A stretch of DNA of 64,000 nucleotides from Selenomonadales bacterium 4137-cl (GTDB lineage: Bacteria > Bacillota > Negativicutes > Sporomusales > UBA7701). The DNA is taken from positions 4,240,001 through 4,304,000 of the forward strand of contig JAUOZS010000001.1 of NCBI GenBank assembly GCA_032334055.1. The letters run 5' to 3'. The translations under genes and the position numbers were made by a program. Below are positions 1 to 9,077 of the stretch, in pieces (within the stretch, counting starts at the first letter, position 1; each line of letters begins with the position of its first letter). The notes below the pieces were generated by a model, which saw only the letters and a program-made list of their open reading frames with translations, searched no databases and was not told where the DNA came from.

Positions 1-1
1 A

Positions 2-1045
2 TACCTAGCCCAGTTTCTGTTAAATAAAGGCTATATCGTTCACGGACTGCGCCGCAGAAGTTCTTCTTTCAATACCGGAAGAATCGACCATATCTACCGC
101 GATATCCATGAGACGGACGTTAAATTTTTCCTTCACTACGGTGACCTAACCGACGCGACAAATATAATCCGCATAATTCAACAGGTTCAACCTGACGAGA
201 TTTACAATCTGGCTGCGCAAAGTCATGTCCATATTTCTTTTGAGACGCCAGAATACACCGCAAATGCCGATGCACTTGGAACATTGCGAATTCTAGAAGC
301 AATACGTATTCTGGGGTTGAACCAGAAATGCAGATTCTATCAGGCATCAACGAGCGAGCTTTTCGGGAAAACCGCCGATTTTGCTCCCCAAAACGAGAAA
401 ACCCCCTTTTATCCGCGGAGCCCATATGCTGCTGCGAAGATATATTCATACTGGATTACGGTCAATTATCGCGAAGCATATAAAATCTTTGGATGCAACG
501 GTATACTATTTAACCATGAGTCCCCCAAGCGTGGAGAGACATTTGTCACCCGCAAGATTACCCGGGCCGCCGCCAGAATCAAACTAGGTCTTCAGGAGAA
601 TCTTTTCCTCGGGAACCTTAACGCAAGTCGGGATTGGGGTTATGCCGGCGACTACGTTGAAGCAATGTGGATGATGTTACAGCAAGCGGAGCCAGATGAC
701 TATGTGATAGCCACAGGCGAAACTCATACAGTACGCGAGTTTGTTGAACTGGCATTTAAAGAAGTCGGGATAAGTATAGTTTGGAAGGGAATTGGTATTG
801 ACGAAACGGGGATAGACTCAGAAACCGGCAAAGTGCTAGTAAAAATAGACTCGCGCTATTTTCGACCTACGGAAGTTGATTTCTTGCTCGGTGATCCATC
901 GAAGGCAAACAATTTGCTCGACTGGAAACCCCGAACTGCTTTTTCGGAATTAGTCAAGATGATGGTGACCCATGATCTGCAATCGTCAGAACGAGACATT
1001 CTATGTAGGCAGAACGGTTTTCAATATGAACACAGCGGAGTCTAA
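2..1045 (+). CDS. gmd: GDP-mannose 4,6-dehydratase, 5'-truncated by the window edge
   Basis: Converts GDP-D-mannose to GDP-4-keto-6-deoxy-D-mannose, the precursor of GDP-fucose, rhamnose or perosamine. The frame is open from base 2, so the start and the N-terminal Rossmann glycine motif lie outside the window. Visible GMD signatures include HGLRRRSSSFNTGRIDH, FLHYGDLTD, YNLAAQSHV, the catalytic-Thr region STSELFGK and the SDR Tyr-Lys motif in PRSPYAAAK. RDWGYAGDYVEAMW is the usual C-terminal block. It is an extended short-chain dehydrogenase and begins the A/T-rich glycan locus; the next enzyme acting on its product would be upstream. No frameshift is needed to read it: the ATG-less beginning is only the window border. 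Confidence 0.95.
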   Translation, partial: YLAQFLLNKGYIVHGLRRRSSSFNTGRIDHIYRDIHETDVKFFLHYGDLTDATNIIRIIQQVQPDEIYNLAAQSHVHISFETPEYTANADALGTLRILEAIRILGLNQKCRFYQASTSELFGKTADFAPQNEKTPFYPRSPYAAAKIYSYWITVNYREAYKIFGCNGILFNHESPKRGETFVTRKITRAAARIKLGLQENLFLGNLNASRDWGYAGDYVEAMWMMLQQAEPDDYVIATGETHTVREFVELAFKEVGISIVWKGIGIDETGIDSETGKVLVKIDSRYFRPTEVDFLLGDPSKANNLLDWKPRTAFSELVKMMVTHDLQSSERDILCRQNGFQYEHSGV

Positions 1046-1106
1046 AAAGATAGCCCAAGTTGGTTTTTGTTCCTTAGAGCATCCAGTAAGTTAACAGGAG
1101 ATTATT

Positions 1107-2648
1107 ATGAAGCTCGAACAAGATATGTCCCTAATCAATGAATTAGAGAATGAATTTCCTGTTCAACACTGGACGATTGCCGATATTCATATATGGCCGC
1201 TAATACGGATACCTTTGAGTTTCACACTCAATGCCCAGGGGAGTGAAGCTAAGCGTTATAAAACCACCGGAGATAAACGAATTCTTAACAAAATTCGACA
1301 AATAATATCTTTTGGTTCAGGTGCATTGCGGCAGTTATCGGCTTCACTAAAAGACAACCAGCATAATGATTGTACCGAAAGAGCTGACGTTTTAATAATT
1401 TCAGCAACTAAAGACCGATTGCTAAAATTGCCGAATGGCCAATACTATGATATCCATTGTGATTATATTTCGGATGCAATAAAGAAGTTAGGCAAGCGGG
1501 TATTGACATATGAAATCGCGCCGCAAAACCACTACTTGCTACCGAGATACAGTATATCCCACTTTTCGCAAGCACAACTTGATTGGATTCGAATAAAAGC
1601 CGAAATAGAATTCTTGGCAAACCGGAAGCCTTTGGCTAAGGTTAAGTTACCTAGCTATGATGACTTTCGCCGAGCCCTAGAAGAACGGAACATTTATTTC
1701 TCTCTTCCCTCCCCAGAACAACTACTTAAGCAAGTTTTTGTAATTAGCAGGACTGCTGCATACTTTGAAAAAGTAATTAAAAGCAAAAGAATTAGCTTAG
1801 CTATGGTTTGTGATTATTGTAGCACTGCCGGCCTAGCAATGAATTTGGCTTGCAGGCGCATGGGAATTATATCCGTCGATATTCAGCACGGCGTGGCTGG
1901 AAATCTCCACGGCTCATACAGCCGTTGGACGAAGGTTCCTCTGACAGGCTACGAGTTATTGCCCAAAATTTTCTGGTGCTGGTCTGAAGACGACGTTGCA
2001 ACGATAAATTCATGGAACAACGGTGTAATGAAATATCATCAGGCAATCGTTGGTGGGAACTCTTGGGAAGAGCTATGGCTCGACCCCAAGAACGAGATAG
2101 GTAACTACTATGACAAAATACTGGCAAAAGAGTTTCCGGGTAAGATAAACGAAAAAAGAATTCTTGTTACACTACAAACAGGTGGCCTTATTCCGCCAGT
2201 GATTGTACAAACGATAAAAGAGGCCCCTTCATCTTGGCGGTGGTATATCAGGTTCCATCCTTACATGACCCAGGAAGAACGTAATCATATTAACAAGGAA
2301 TTAGACCGGGAGTGCCGTCAGGCCAATATCGACTTAACAATAAGTAATACTTTGCCTTTGATGGCGTTGCTTCGAAACGTCGACGTCATGATAACGGAAT
2401 GGTCGGCAACCGTAATTGATGCGAAAATCATGAAAACACCTTCGGTCGTAGTTCACCGCTATGCAGAAGAGTACTTTGCCAGGGAAATAGAACAGGGTTG
2501 GGTACGACCGGCCTATAATCCACCTAAAATATTGGCTGCTATTACCGACCAAATTTCGGCAAAAGAGATGCTAAGGTCAAAAGAGTTAATAGTTCCATCG
2601 GTGAGTAAAGCACTGGAAGCGGTAAAAATATTGCTTAATATTGGTTAA
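1107..2648 (+). CDS. Putative surface-polysaccharide glycosyltransferase-like protein, unassigned family
   Basis: This 513-residue protein has an AGGAG site just before its ATG. I do not recognise the family securely. The second half looks like a GT-B fold: a start-of-domain strand near residue 350 (KRILVTLQTGGL), then RFHPYMT, then VDVMITEWSATVIDAKIMK near residues 425-445. That last block resembles the nucleotide/acceptor region of capsule-type and CDP-glycerol-type transferases (E-W-S-A-T followed by A..M..PSVV). No signal peptide or clear membrane segment is seen. It sits between gmd and a HisH-like gene in an A/T-rich polysaccharide locus, so a role in glycan assembly is inferred from both position and fold. 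Confidence 0.5.
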   Translation: MKLEQDMSLINELENEFPVQHWTIADIHIWPLIRIPLSFTLNAQGSEAKRYKTTGDKRILNKIRQIISFGSGALRQLSASLKDNQHNDCTERADVLIISATKDRLLKLPNGQYYDIHCDYISDAIKKLGKRVLTYEIAPQNHYLLPRYSISHFSQAQLDWIRIKAEIEFLANRKPLAKVKLPSYDDFRRALEERNIYFSLPSPEQLLKQVFVISRTAAYFEKVIKSKRISLAMVCDYCSTAGLAMNLACRRMGIISVDIQHGVAGNLHGSYSRWTKVPLTGYELLPKIFWCWSEDDVATINSWNNGVMKYHQAIVGGNSWEELWLDPKNEIGNYYDKILAKEFPGKINEKRILVTLQTGGLIPPVIVQTIKEAPSSWRWYIRFHPYMTQEERNHINKELDRECRQANIDLTISNTLPLMALLRNVDVMITEWSATVIDAKIMKTPSVVVHRYAEEYFAREIEQGWVRPAYNPPKILAAITDQISAKEMLRSKELIVPSVSKALEAVKILLNIG

Positions 2649-2688
2649 GGGGCATTCCGACCTTGGGATGCAGTTTGGGAGGACGGAA

Positions 2689-3306
2689 ATGATTGCCGTA
2701 ATTGATTATTCGGTTGGCAACCCTGGGTCAATTTTGAATATGCTAAGGAAAATCGGCGCGAAGGCGGAGCTGTCAGCAGATGAAAAGGTATTGTCCCGGG
2801 CGAACAAGCTTATCTTGCCGGGCGTAGGAGCTTTTGATACAGGCATGGCGAATTTGCGGGTGAAAAACCTCATTCCGCTTCTTGATGAACTAGTCATGAA
2901 AAAGGAAATTCCCATACTTGGCATTTGCCTTGGGATGCAGCTCCTAGGAAAAGGTAGTGAAGAAGGGATTGCCGAGGGGCTGGGGTGGCTCAATTTTACA
3001 TCCGTTCGTTTTAAATTCGTCGAATCCGACAAAAAGCTAAAAGTCCCACACATGGGGTGGAATAACATCTTCGTTCGACGTAGTAGTTTGCTATTAAAAG
3101 AGCTCTCTGTTGATTCTAGATATTATTTCGTCCATTCCTATTATGCCCATCCTAACGAGCCACAGATTATTTTAGCCGAAACATCATACGGTATCAATTT
3201 CGCATCGGTATTGCAAAAGAACAATATTTTCGGGGTACAGTTCCATCCAGAAAAAAGCCATCGTTTTGGGCTTCAATTGCTAAGAAACTTTGCGGAGTGT
3301 TGCTGA
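2689..3306 (+). CDS. hisH2: HisH-like glutaminase of a sugar amidotransferase system (module 1)
   Basis: Class I glutamine amidotransferase that releases ammonia from glutamine. The nucleophile lies in GICLGMQLL and the His/Glu of the triad in GVQFHPEKS; YFVHSYYAHP is also typical of HisH. I start at the second in-frame ATG because GGGAGG precedes it by about 6 bases; a longer TTG start would only add 16 unrelated residues. It is followed after one base by a HisF-like gene and then a WbpG-type amidotransferase. That trio is known from Pseudomonas and Campylobacter glycan loci, where it makes acetamidino sugars. No other histidine gene is present, so histidine synthesis is unlikely. Confidence 0.88.
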   Translation: MIAVIDYSVGNPGSILNMLRKIGAKAELSADEKVLSRANKLILPGVGAFDTGMANLRVKNLIPLLDELVMKKEIPILGICLGMQLLGKGSEEGIAEGLGWLNFTSVRFKFVESDKKLKVPHMGWNNIFVRRSSLLLKELSVDSRYYFVHSYYAHPNEPQIILAETSYGINFASVLQKNNIFGVQFHPEKSHRFGLQLLRNFAECC

Positions 3307-3307
3307 T

Positions 3308-4069
3308 ATGTTCCGACCTAGAGTAATTCCCTGTCTGTTGCTCATGAATTCGGGGCTGGTAAAAACGATCAAGTTTCAAAACCCCCAGTATGTTGGCGAT
3401 CCTATCAACGCTGTGAAAATTTTTAACGAAAAATCGGTGGACGAGCTAATACTGCTAGATATCACGGCATCAATGGAAAACCGTAAACCAGCTCTTAATC
3501 AATTGTCAAGAATCTGTAGCGAAGCATTTATGCCCCTATGCTACGGTGGAGGAGTTTCCACATTGGAAGACATTAGTTCCATCCTCAGCGTAGGTTTTGA
3601 AAAAGTGTCCATCAACAACAAGGCCATATACACTCCGGAATTCATTTCAGCTGCCAGCAGTACCTTCGGCAGCCAAAGTATCGTCGTCTCTATTGACGTT
3701 AAGAAGGATTTTTGGGGCAGGTATTCTGTTGCGGGGCAACGGGGGACAAAGGCGCTGAAACTAAATCCGGTATTGTGGGCGCAAGAAGTTGAAAGGCGTG
3801 GTGCCGGCGAATTATTCGTCAACTCAGTGGATCGAGACGGCACGGGTATTGGATACGACTATAGCCTAATCAAAATGATTGCCGAAGCTGTTGACATCCC
3901 AGTTATAGCATGTGGTGGCGCTGGTAAAGTAAATGATTTCACTAGAGCCATCAAAGAAAGTGGCGCTTCGGCCGTTTCCGCAGGTAGCATGTTTGTCTTT
4001 CATGGAAAGCATCGGGCGGTATTAATCACATTCCCTTCAGAAGAGGAACTTAAACAGGCCTTTTTATAG
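3308..4069 (+). CDS. hisF2: HisF-like ammonia-channel subunit of a sugar amidotransferase system (module 1)
   Basis: TIM barrel of the HisF family, 253 residues from the ATG that follows the HisH stop by one base. Aligned by eye to Thermotoga HisF, residue 11, the catalytic Asp of true cyclases, is Leu (IPCLLLMNSG). The second catalytic Asp is kept (VVSIDVKK). The four gate residues of the ammonia tunnel are all kept: Arg5, the Glu of VDELILLD, the Lys of EKVSIN and the Glu of RGAGELF. This pattern fits a protein that conducts ammonia from HisH but no longer makes imidazole glycerol phosphate. It presumably passes ammonia to the amidotransferase encoded next. Confidence 0.88.
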   Translation: MFRPRVIPCLLLMNSGLVKTIKFQNPQYVGDPINAVKIFNEKSVDELILLDITASMENRKPALNQLSRICSEAFMPLCYGGGVSTLEDISSILSVGFEKVSINNKAIYTPEFISAASSTFGSQSIVVSIDVKKDFWGRYSVAGQRGTKALKLNPVLWAQEVERRGAGELFVNSVDRDGTGIGYDYSLIKMIAEAVDIPVIACGGAGKVNDFTRAIKESGASAVSAGSMFVFHGKHRAVLITFPSEEELKQAFL

Positions 4070-4095
4070 TGTCTTATTTGGAAGGAGCGCGAAAT

Positions 4096-5223
4096 ATGGG
4101 ATATCAACAGTGTGTACGCTGCGTCATGGATACTACGGATCCAGAAATCGTCTTTGACGAAAAAGGACAATGTAATCACTGCAAATCTGCGGAACGGGCA
4201 ATCGCTAAAGACATCATTGCTGATCCTATCGCAAAACAAAAAGCGTTGCAGACAATCGTAGAAAAAATTAAAAAAGACGGGCAAGGGAAAGAATACGACT
4301 GTCTTATTGGTGTAAGTGGAGGTGTCGACAGTACCTATGTAGCATATAAAGTAAAAGAATTAGGTTTGCGTCCGCTTGCCGTTCATGTTGATAATGGGTG
4401 GAATTCGGAACTGAGTGTAAGCAATATTGAAAAAGCACTCAAGACGCTTAATATAGATCTTTATACCTATGTATTGGATTGGAATGAGTTTAAATATTTG
4501 CAAATGGCCTTTTTACGGGCGTCTGTTCCTGACTTAGAGATACCAACAGACCATGCGATAAATTCGGTTTTACGCTCCATGACAACGAAGCATAATATCA
4601 AATATATGATCTTTGGATCTAATATAAACACTGAGTCAATATTACCGCGAAGATGGTCGCACGGTCACCAAGATTGGGGATATATTCAAGCTATAAACAA
4701 AAGGTTCGGTGGCAAAGAACTTAAGTCGTTTCCTCACCTATCGTTTTGGAAGAAAATATATTATCGAATCACCAATAGATTAGAAATAATTAACCTGCTG
4801 GATTATTTGGATTACTCAAAAAGCGGGGCGATTGAGATCCTGCAAAAGGAGCTTAACTGGCAGTATTACGGCGGGAAACATTATGAATCTGTTTATACTC
4901 GTTTTGTACAAGGATATATTCTTCCCAACAAGTTTAATTATGACAAGCGTAAGGCTCATCTTTCCTCCCTAATTGTTTCGGGGGAGATATCACGAGATGA
5001 AGCTATACAAGACTTGGAGAAGCCAATTTACCCGCCGGACTTGTTGGAAGAGGATTTGCGGTTCGTTAATAGCAAATTTGGAATTACAGAGACTGAGTTT
5101 TACCGACTGATGGAATTGCCCAACAAAGAATTTGAAGACTATCCCTCAGATGAACGAAGCATTAAGTACAAACTTATAAAAAGTATGTATGAATTTTACA
5201 AAGGATTTTTTAAAAGAACATAA
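4096..5223 (+). CDS. N-acetyl sugar amidotransferase, WbpG/PseA type (module 1)
   Basis: ATP-dependent amidotransferase that would convert an N-acetyl group on a sugar to acetamidino using ammonia from the HisH/HisF pair. It has a zinc-type pair of CxxC motifs near the N-terminus (CVRC and CNHC) and the PP-loop ATPase motif GVSGGVDST near residue 76. I start at the ATG preceded by GAAGGAG; a GTG upstream would overlap hisF by one base. Base use is clearly A/T-rich. The target sugar is not given by the sequence; in Pseudomonas the homologous set acts on ManNAc3NAc uronic acid. A second copy of all three genes lies near 51.4-54.0 kb. Confidence 0.85.
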   Translation: MGYQQCVRCVMDTTDPEIVFDEKGQCNHCKSAERAIAKDIIADPIAKQKALQTIVEKIKKDGQGKEYDCLIGVSGGVDSTYVAYKVKELGLRPLAVHVDNGWNSELSVSNIEKALKTLNIDLYTYVLDWNEFKYLQMAFLRASVPDLEIPTDHAINSVLRSMTTKHNIKYMIFGSNINTESILPRRWSHGHQDWGYIQAINKRFGGKELKSFPHLSFWKKIYYRITNRLEIINLLDYLDYSKSGAIEILQKELNWQYYGGKHYESVYTRFVQGYILPNKFNYDKRKAHLSSLIVSGEISRDEAIQDLEKPIYPPDLLEEDLRFVNSKFGITETEFYRLMELPNKEFEDYPSDERSIKYKLIKSMYEFYKGFFKRT

Positions 5224-5290
5224 ATTTGCTTGATCAAAATTATTTAAAGCGTTTAGACGAATCCTATGCTGTAGCAAAGGTGAAAAAATA

Positions 5291-6388
5291 ATGAAAATTG
5301 CATACCTGTTGACTCATGATATTAGACAAGAAGACGGAGTTACAAAGAAAATTACACAGCAAGCAAAGATTTGGCGAGCAATGGGCCATGAAGTAGAAGT
5401 TTTTGCTATTATCAATGTGAAAGAGCCGTTAAGTGATTATTGCAATGGTCACCGTTTGTTTCATAATTCTATGTGGTTAGCTGAACCGCGCAACCTTGTA
5501 AAAAGTATACGCTCTTATAAACCCGAAATTATTTACCTCCGTTTCGAACCTTTCAAACCCTTCATGAATTTACTTGTACGACAATATCCTACAGTTATTG
5601 AGATTAATTCCGATGATATTTCAGAATATCGTTTAAGGGCGAAAAATAACATTAAAGGAAAGCTACTATATTATTACAACTTATTAACAAGAAGAATACT
5701 CTTAAAAAGGGTCGCAGGGCTTATTGGTGTAACGGAAGAATTGCTAACTCTGCCGGAAAACCGGAAATCTCGCAAACTATCCCTCGTTGTACCCAATGGA
5801 ATCGACCTGAAACAATTCGGAACCCTTAAAGTTCCGAAGGATAATTCTATTCCGCAACTAGTTTTTCTCTGTAGTAATGATCAGCCTTGGCAGGGGACTG
5901 ATAAGTTGATAAGGCTAGCACGAAACTCCATTGGGAAGCTTGCATTTCATATTATCGGAGTTAGTCCGGATAAAACTGCCCCACCTAACATGACCTATTA
6001 TGGATATTTGCATAAAGAAGGATATGAAGCAATAATGAAACTGAGTGACATCGGAATCGGAACACTTGCCTTGCATAGAAAAAACATGAATGAGGCCTGT
6101 CCCTTGAAGGTTCGAGAGTATTTAGCTTATGGATTACCGGTAATTATTGGCTACAATGATACTGCATTTATGGGGCAGGAAGGCCTGCCGAACTGGATGC
6201 TAGAAATACCTAATACTGAAAATAACATTGACGATTATCTGATGCAGATTATAGATTTTTCATATAAAATGAAAAACTTTGTGTTACCGAAAAAAAATAT
6301 ATCCTTCATTGATTACAATGAATTGGAAGAAAAGCGGTTGTCATTTATGGCTTCCATACTTGCACTGCAACGGCATGAGAAAGAATGA
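5291..6388 (+). CDS. Glycosyltransferase, GT-B fold (GT4-like)
   Basis: A 365-residue cytosolic glycosyltransferase for the repeat unit. The N-terminal domain begins MKIAYLLTHDIRQEDGVTKK, a typical first strand and loop, and VVPNGIDLKQF marks the start of the C-terminal Rossmann domain near residue 170. The usual EX7E block is represented by CPLKVREYLAYGLPVI, with Lys-Val-Arg-Glu at the nucleotide end. It follows the amidotransferase after a 67-base gap and overlaps the next transferase by four bases (ATGA), so the two are probably translated together. Donor and linkage cannot be read from sequence. Composition is A/T-rich like its neighbours. Confidence 0.8.
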   Translation: MKIAYLLTHDIRQEDGVTKKITQQAKIWRAMGHEVEVFAIINVKEPLSDYCNGHRLFHNSMWLAEPRNLVKSIRSYKPEIIYLRFEPFKPFMNLLVRQYPTVIEINSDDISEYRLRAKNNIKGKLLYYYNLLTRRILLKRVAGLIGVTEELLTLPENRKSRKLSLVVPNGIDLKQFGTLKVPKDNSIPQLVFLCSNDQPWQGTDKLIRLARNSIGKLAFHIIGVSPDKTAPPNMTYYGYLHKEGYEAIMKLSDIGIGTLALHRKNMNEACPLKVREYLAYGLPVIIGYNDTAFMGQEGLPNWMLEIPNTENNIDDYLMQIIDFSYKMKNFVLPKKNISFIDYNELEEKRLSFMASILALQRHEKE

Positions 6389-7593
6389 AAATTGCATTTA
6401 TTACTTCCAGTTTACCCTGTGGTCCAGGTGAAAGCTTCATCATCACAGAAATCAAGGAATTGCAGCGGCAAGGGCACAGTATCCTGAATATTCCCATGTG
6501 TCCCCGGGGACACATTGTTCATCGCGAAACGGAACAAATAAATAGTCTTGTGGCCCCGCTTTTTTCAGTGGCAATAATGATGGGGGCACTGAGGACCTTG
6601 CTTTCGGCTCCCGGCCGGTCAAGCAAATGCTTAGCCTGGATCTTTCGCAGTCGCAACCTTCTTACCTTTTTAAAAAATTTCGCTGTTTTTCCCAAGGCCT
6701 TATGGCTAGCAGACTATATTCGCCGGCAAAATTTTACCCATCTGCATGTCCACTGGCTGGCTACTTCTGCGACATTGTGCATGATTGCCGCCGAGATTAC
6801 CGGCCTGCCCTGGAGCTTCACGGCTCATCGCGGGGACATAGTGTTGAATAACCTGTTGACTCTTAAAATGACAAAGGCTACTTTCGGACGGTGCATATCC
6901 CTGAAAAGCAAAGCCCTGGTAGAAATGTTAAGCGGCGGCGATAAGGACGGTAAGCTGAACGTCATCCATATGGGGATTGAAATGCCTCAGCTACCTGCGC
7001 CAGTCCGGTCACCCCGGGAGAAAAACGTTATTCTATCGCCGGCTAGCTTAATTCCTGTAAAAGGGCACTGCAACTTATTGTCGGCGGCAAAAATACTTAT
7101 AGAGCAAGGCGTTAACTTTGAACTCTGGCTTGCTGGTGAAGGGGAGTTGCGGAACCGGCTTGCCAAACAGGTAATGAGTCAGGGACTGGAGAATCACGTA
7201 AAGTTTTTGGGGCAAGTGAGCCACGATACCTTGATGGGGTATTATGCGCAAGGCCTCATTGCCTTCACCGTTCTGGCGAGTGTAGATCTCGGCAACGGCG
7301 AACACGAAGGTATTCCAGTTGCTCTTATGGAGGCGATGGCCTACGGGATTCCAGTTGTTGCAACTGCCACCGGCGGTATTCCGGAGTTGGTCTCAGACGG
7401 TGGAATCCTTGTTCCACAGCAGGACCCGGACAGTCTCGCTCAGGCGATAGGGAAATTGCTGGAAGATCGGCATATTTGGTTCCGCCTTTCCCAAGATGCC
7501 CGCCAAGTTGTCGAGCGCGATTTTAATGTCGTGGTTACGGCAAGGAAATTGTACGAACTTATCGCAGCCATCCCGTATTCGACTCCTAAGTAA
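6385..7593 (+). CDS. Glycosyltransferase family 4 (colanic/exopolysaccharide type)
   Basis: A 402-residue GT4 enzyme. The catalytic-domain strand HLHVHWLATSATL and the acceptor-side TAHRGDI are seen near residues 135-155. The C-terminal nucleotide-sugar motif is strong: EGIPVALMEAMAYGIPVV followed by ATATGGIPELV. It resembles WcaL/AmsK-type transferases that bind UDP- or GDP-sugars and act at the cytoplasmic face. Its ATG overlaps the preceding stop. It is followed by 169 bases without a gene, in which I see no clear promoter or terminator. Confidence 0.85.
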   Translation: MKIAFITSSLPCGPGESFIITEIKELQRQGHSILNIPMCPRGHIVHRETEQINSLVAPLFSVAIMMGALRTLLSAPGRSSKCLAWIFRSRNLLTFLKNFAVFPKALWLADYIRRQNFTHLHVHWLATSATLCMIAAEITGLPWSFTAHRGDIVLNNLLTLKMTKATFGRCISLKSKALVEMLSGGDKDGKLNVIHMGIEMPQLPAPVRSPREKNVILSPASLIPVKGHCNLLSAAKILIEQGVNFELWLAGEGELRNRLAKQVMSQGLENHVKFLGQVSHDTLMGYYAQGLIAFTVLASVDLGNGEHEGIPVALMEAMAYGIPVVATATGGIPELVSDGGILVPQQDPDSLAQAIGKLLEDRHIWFRLSQDARQVVERDFNVVVTARKLYELIAAIPYSTPK

Positions 7594-7762
7594 GGGGCTT
7601 TGTCCTTCCTAGGATTCCTCGGGACCGGCCGGCTACGATTGTTTTTCGAGAACCACTTGGAAGCAAGTAGCGGCAACATAGGTTGCTCGCTTTAGTTGAT
7701 CCCGAGGAAGCATCGTCTTTAACCAGGTTTTTGCATAACAAAAGAAGGCAGAGGTAACGACC

Positions 7763-9031
7763 ATGCGTGTTTGGCTGATAACTGTCGGCGAACCGCTGCC
7801 AACCGATGGCAGCTGCGTCCGGTTGCACCGTGCCGGCATATTGGCGGACTTGCTCCACGGGCAGGGTCATGACGTGATATGGTGGACATCAACTTTTGAC
7901 CATATGGCCAAAAAACAGCGCTTTACAAGCGATACCGTCGTCGACTTGGACAAACGATTTCGCATGATTTTCCTGCACTCATGCGCATACGCCTCCAATG
8001 TCTCAATCAGCCGGATTCTCAACCATATCGGGATTGCCCGTCATTTTTCCGAACTTGCGCCAAAAGAAACAAAACCAGACGTCATTTTGGTTTCGTTGCC
8101 GACGCTGGAACTTTCCCAAGCGGCCGTAGAATACGGTAAGCGGCATAATGTTCCTGTTGTTGTCGATGTTCGAGACCTTTGGCCAGACATCTTTGTCGAC
8201 CTGTTTCCTACTGCTATGCGGCCGTTGGGACGATTGCTTCTGTTGCCCTATTTCCACATGGTGCGCTCCATCTGTCGGCAGGCGACAGCCATAATCGGCA
8301 TAACCCCGAAGATCGTTCAATGGGGGCTAGATTACGCCGGCCGGACCGCGACCTGTTGGGATAGGGATTTTCCGCTGGCCTACTCAGGGGTTCAACCGAA
8401 AGACGAAGCTTTACGTTCGGCAGGAAAATTCTGGGGAAAATATGGCATAAGCGGCAGCGATGACCAGTTCACGGTATGCTTTTTCGGCACAATGGGTCGG
8501 CAGTTCGACCTGGAGACGGTGATAAAAGTCGGCAAAATACTTGAGGAGGAGAATGCCGGCATCCGTATTGTGCTGTGCGGTACAGGCGACAACTTTGAGA
8601 AATACAAACAACTTGCTGGTTTCTGCAAGAGTCTGATATTCCCTGGCTGGGTAGGGGCGGCGGAAATATGGACGATGATGCGCTCGTCACACGTCGGCTT
8701 AGCGCCCTATTACAGTACTACTGATTTCGAAATGTCAATTCCTAACAAGGTGATTGAATATTTGTCGGCGGGATTACCCATAGTATCGAGTCTTAAAGGC
8801 ACTGTGGCGGAGATACTGTCCCATCACGGTTGTGGGGTGTCTTATAAGCAGGAGAATCCGCGTGAACTTGCCAATACATTAGCTGATTTGTATAGACAAC
8901 CAAAACTACTTGAGACAATGTCGAAAAATGCTCGCCGATTGTATGAGGAGCGATTCGCAGTAGACGACGTTTACGGTAAGTTGGTCGCCAGTCTTGAGGA
9001 AATTTCCAGCAGCCATAAAAGGGCGAAGTGA
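7763..9031 (+). CDS. Glycosyltransferase family 4, WbuB-like (paralogue 1)
   Basis: A 422-residue GT4 enzyme starting MRVWLITVGEPLPTDG, with AGAGGTAA upstream. VVDVRDLWPDIF near residue 135 and NKVIEYLSAGLPIVSSL near residue 330 are hallmark blocks of WbuB-type O-antigen transferases, which often use UDP-N-acetyl amino sugars. It is clearly paralogous to the gene at 10361-11620: both begin with the same GEPLPTD loop, share the VDVRDLWPDIF/VDIRDLWPDIF block and have near-equal length. The two flank the Wzy-like polymerase, which suggests a local duplication. Linkage is not predictable. Confidence 0.85.
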   Translation: MRVWLITVGEPLPTDGSCVRLHRAGILADLLHGQGHDVIWWTSTFDHMAKKQRFTSDTVVDLDKRFRMIFLHSCAYASNVSISRILNHIGIARHFSELAPKETKPDVILVSLPTLELSQAAVEYGKRHNVPVVVDVRDLWPDIFVDLFPTAMRPLGRLLLLPYFHMVRSICRQATAIIGITPKIVQWGLDYAGRTATCWDRDFPLAYSGVQPKDEALRSAGKFWGKYGISGSDDQFTVCFFGTMGRQFDLETVIKVGKILEEENAGIRIVLCGTGDNFEKYKQLAGFCKSLIFPGWVGAAEIWTMMRSSHVGLAPYYSTTDFEMSIPNKVIEYLSAGLPIVSSLKGTVAEILSHHGCGVSYKQENPRELANTLADLYRQPKLLETMSKNARRLYEERFAVDDVYGKLVASLEEISSSHKRAK

Positions 9032-9077
9032 AACGGAATTCGTTTTAAATGCATTTTCTAGAGTAGGTGTTTTCATC

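Noticed and set aside
2..1045. Frameshifted or broken gmd
   Set aside because: The frame is open and in register from base 2 with all GMD motifs in order; only the window edge removes the start.
2689..4069. Histidine biosynthesis genes
   Set aside because: HisH and HisF homologues occur without other his genes, next to a WbpG-type amidotransferase, and HisF lacks the cyclase Asp11.
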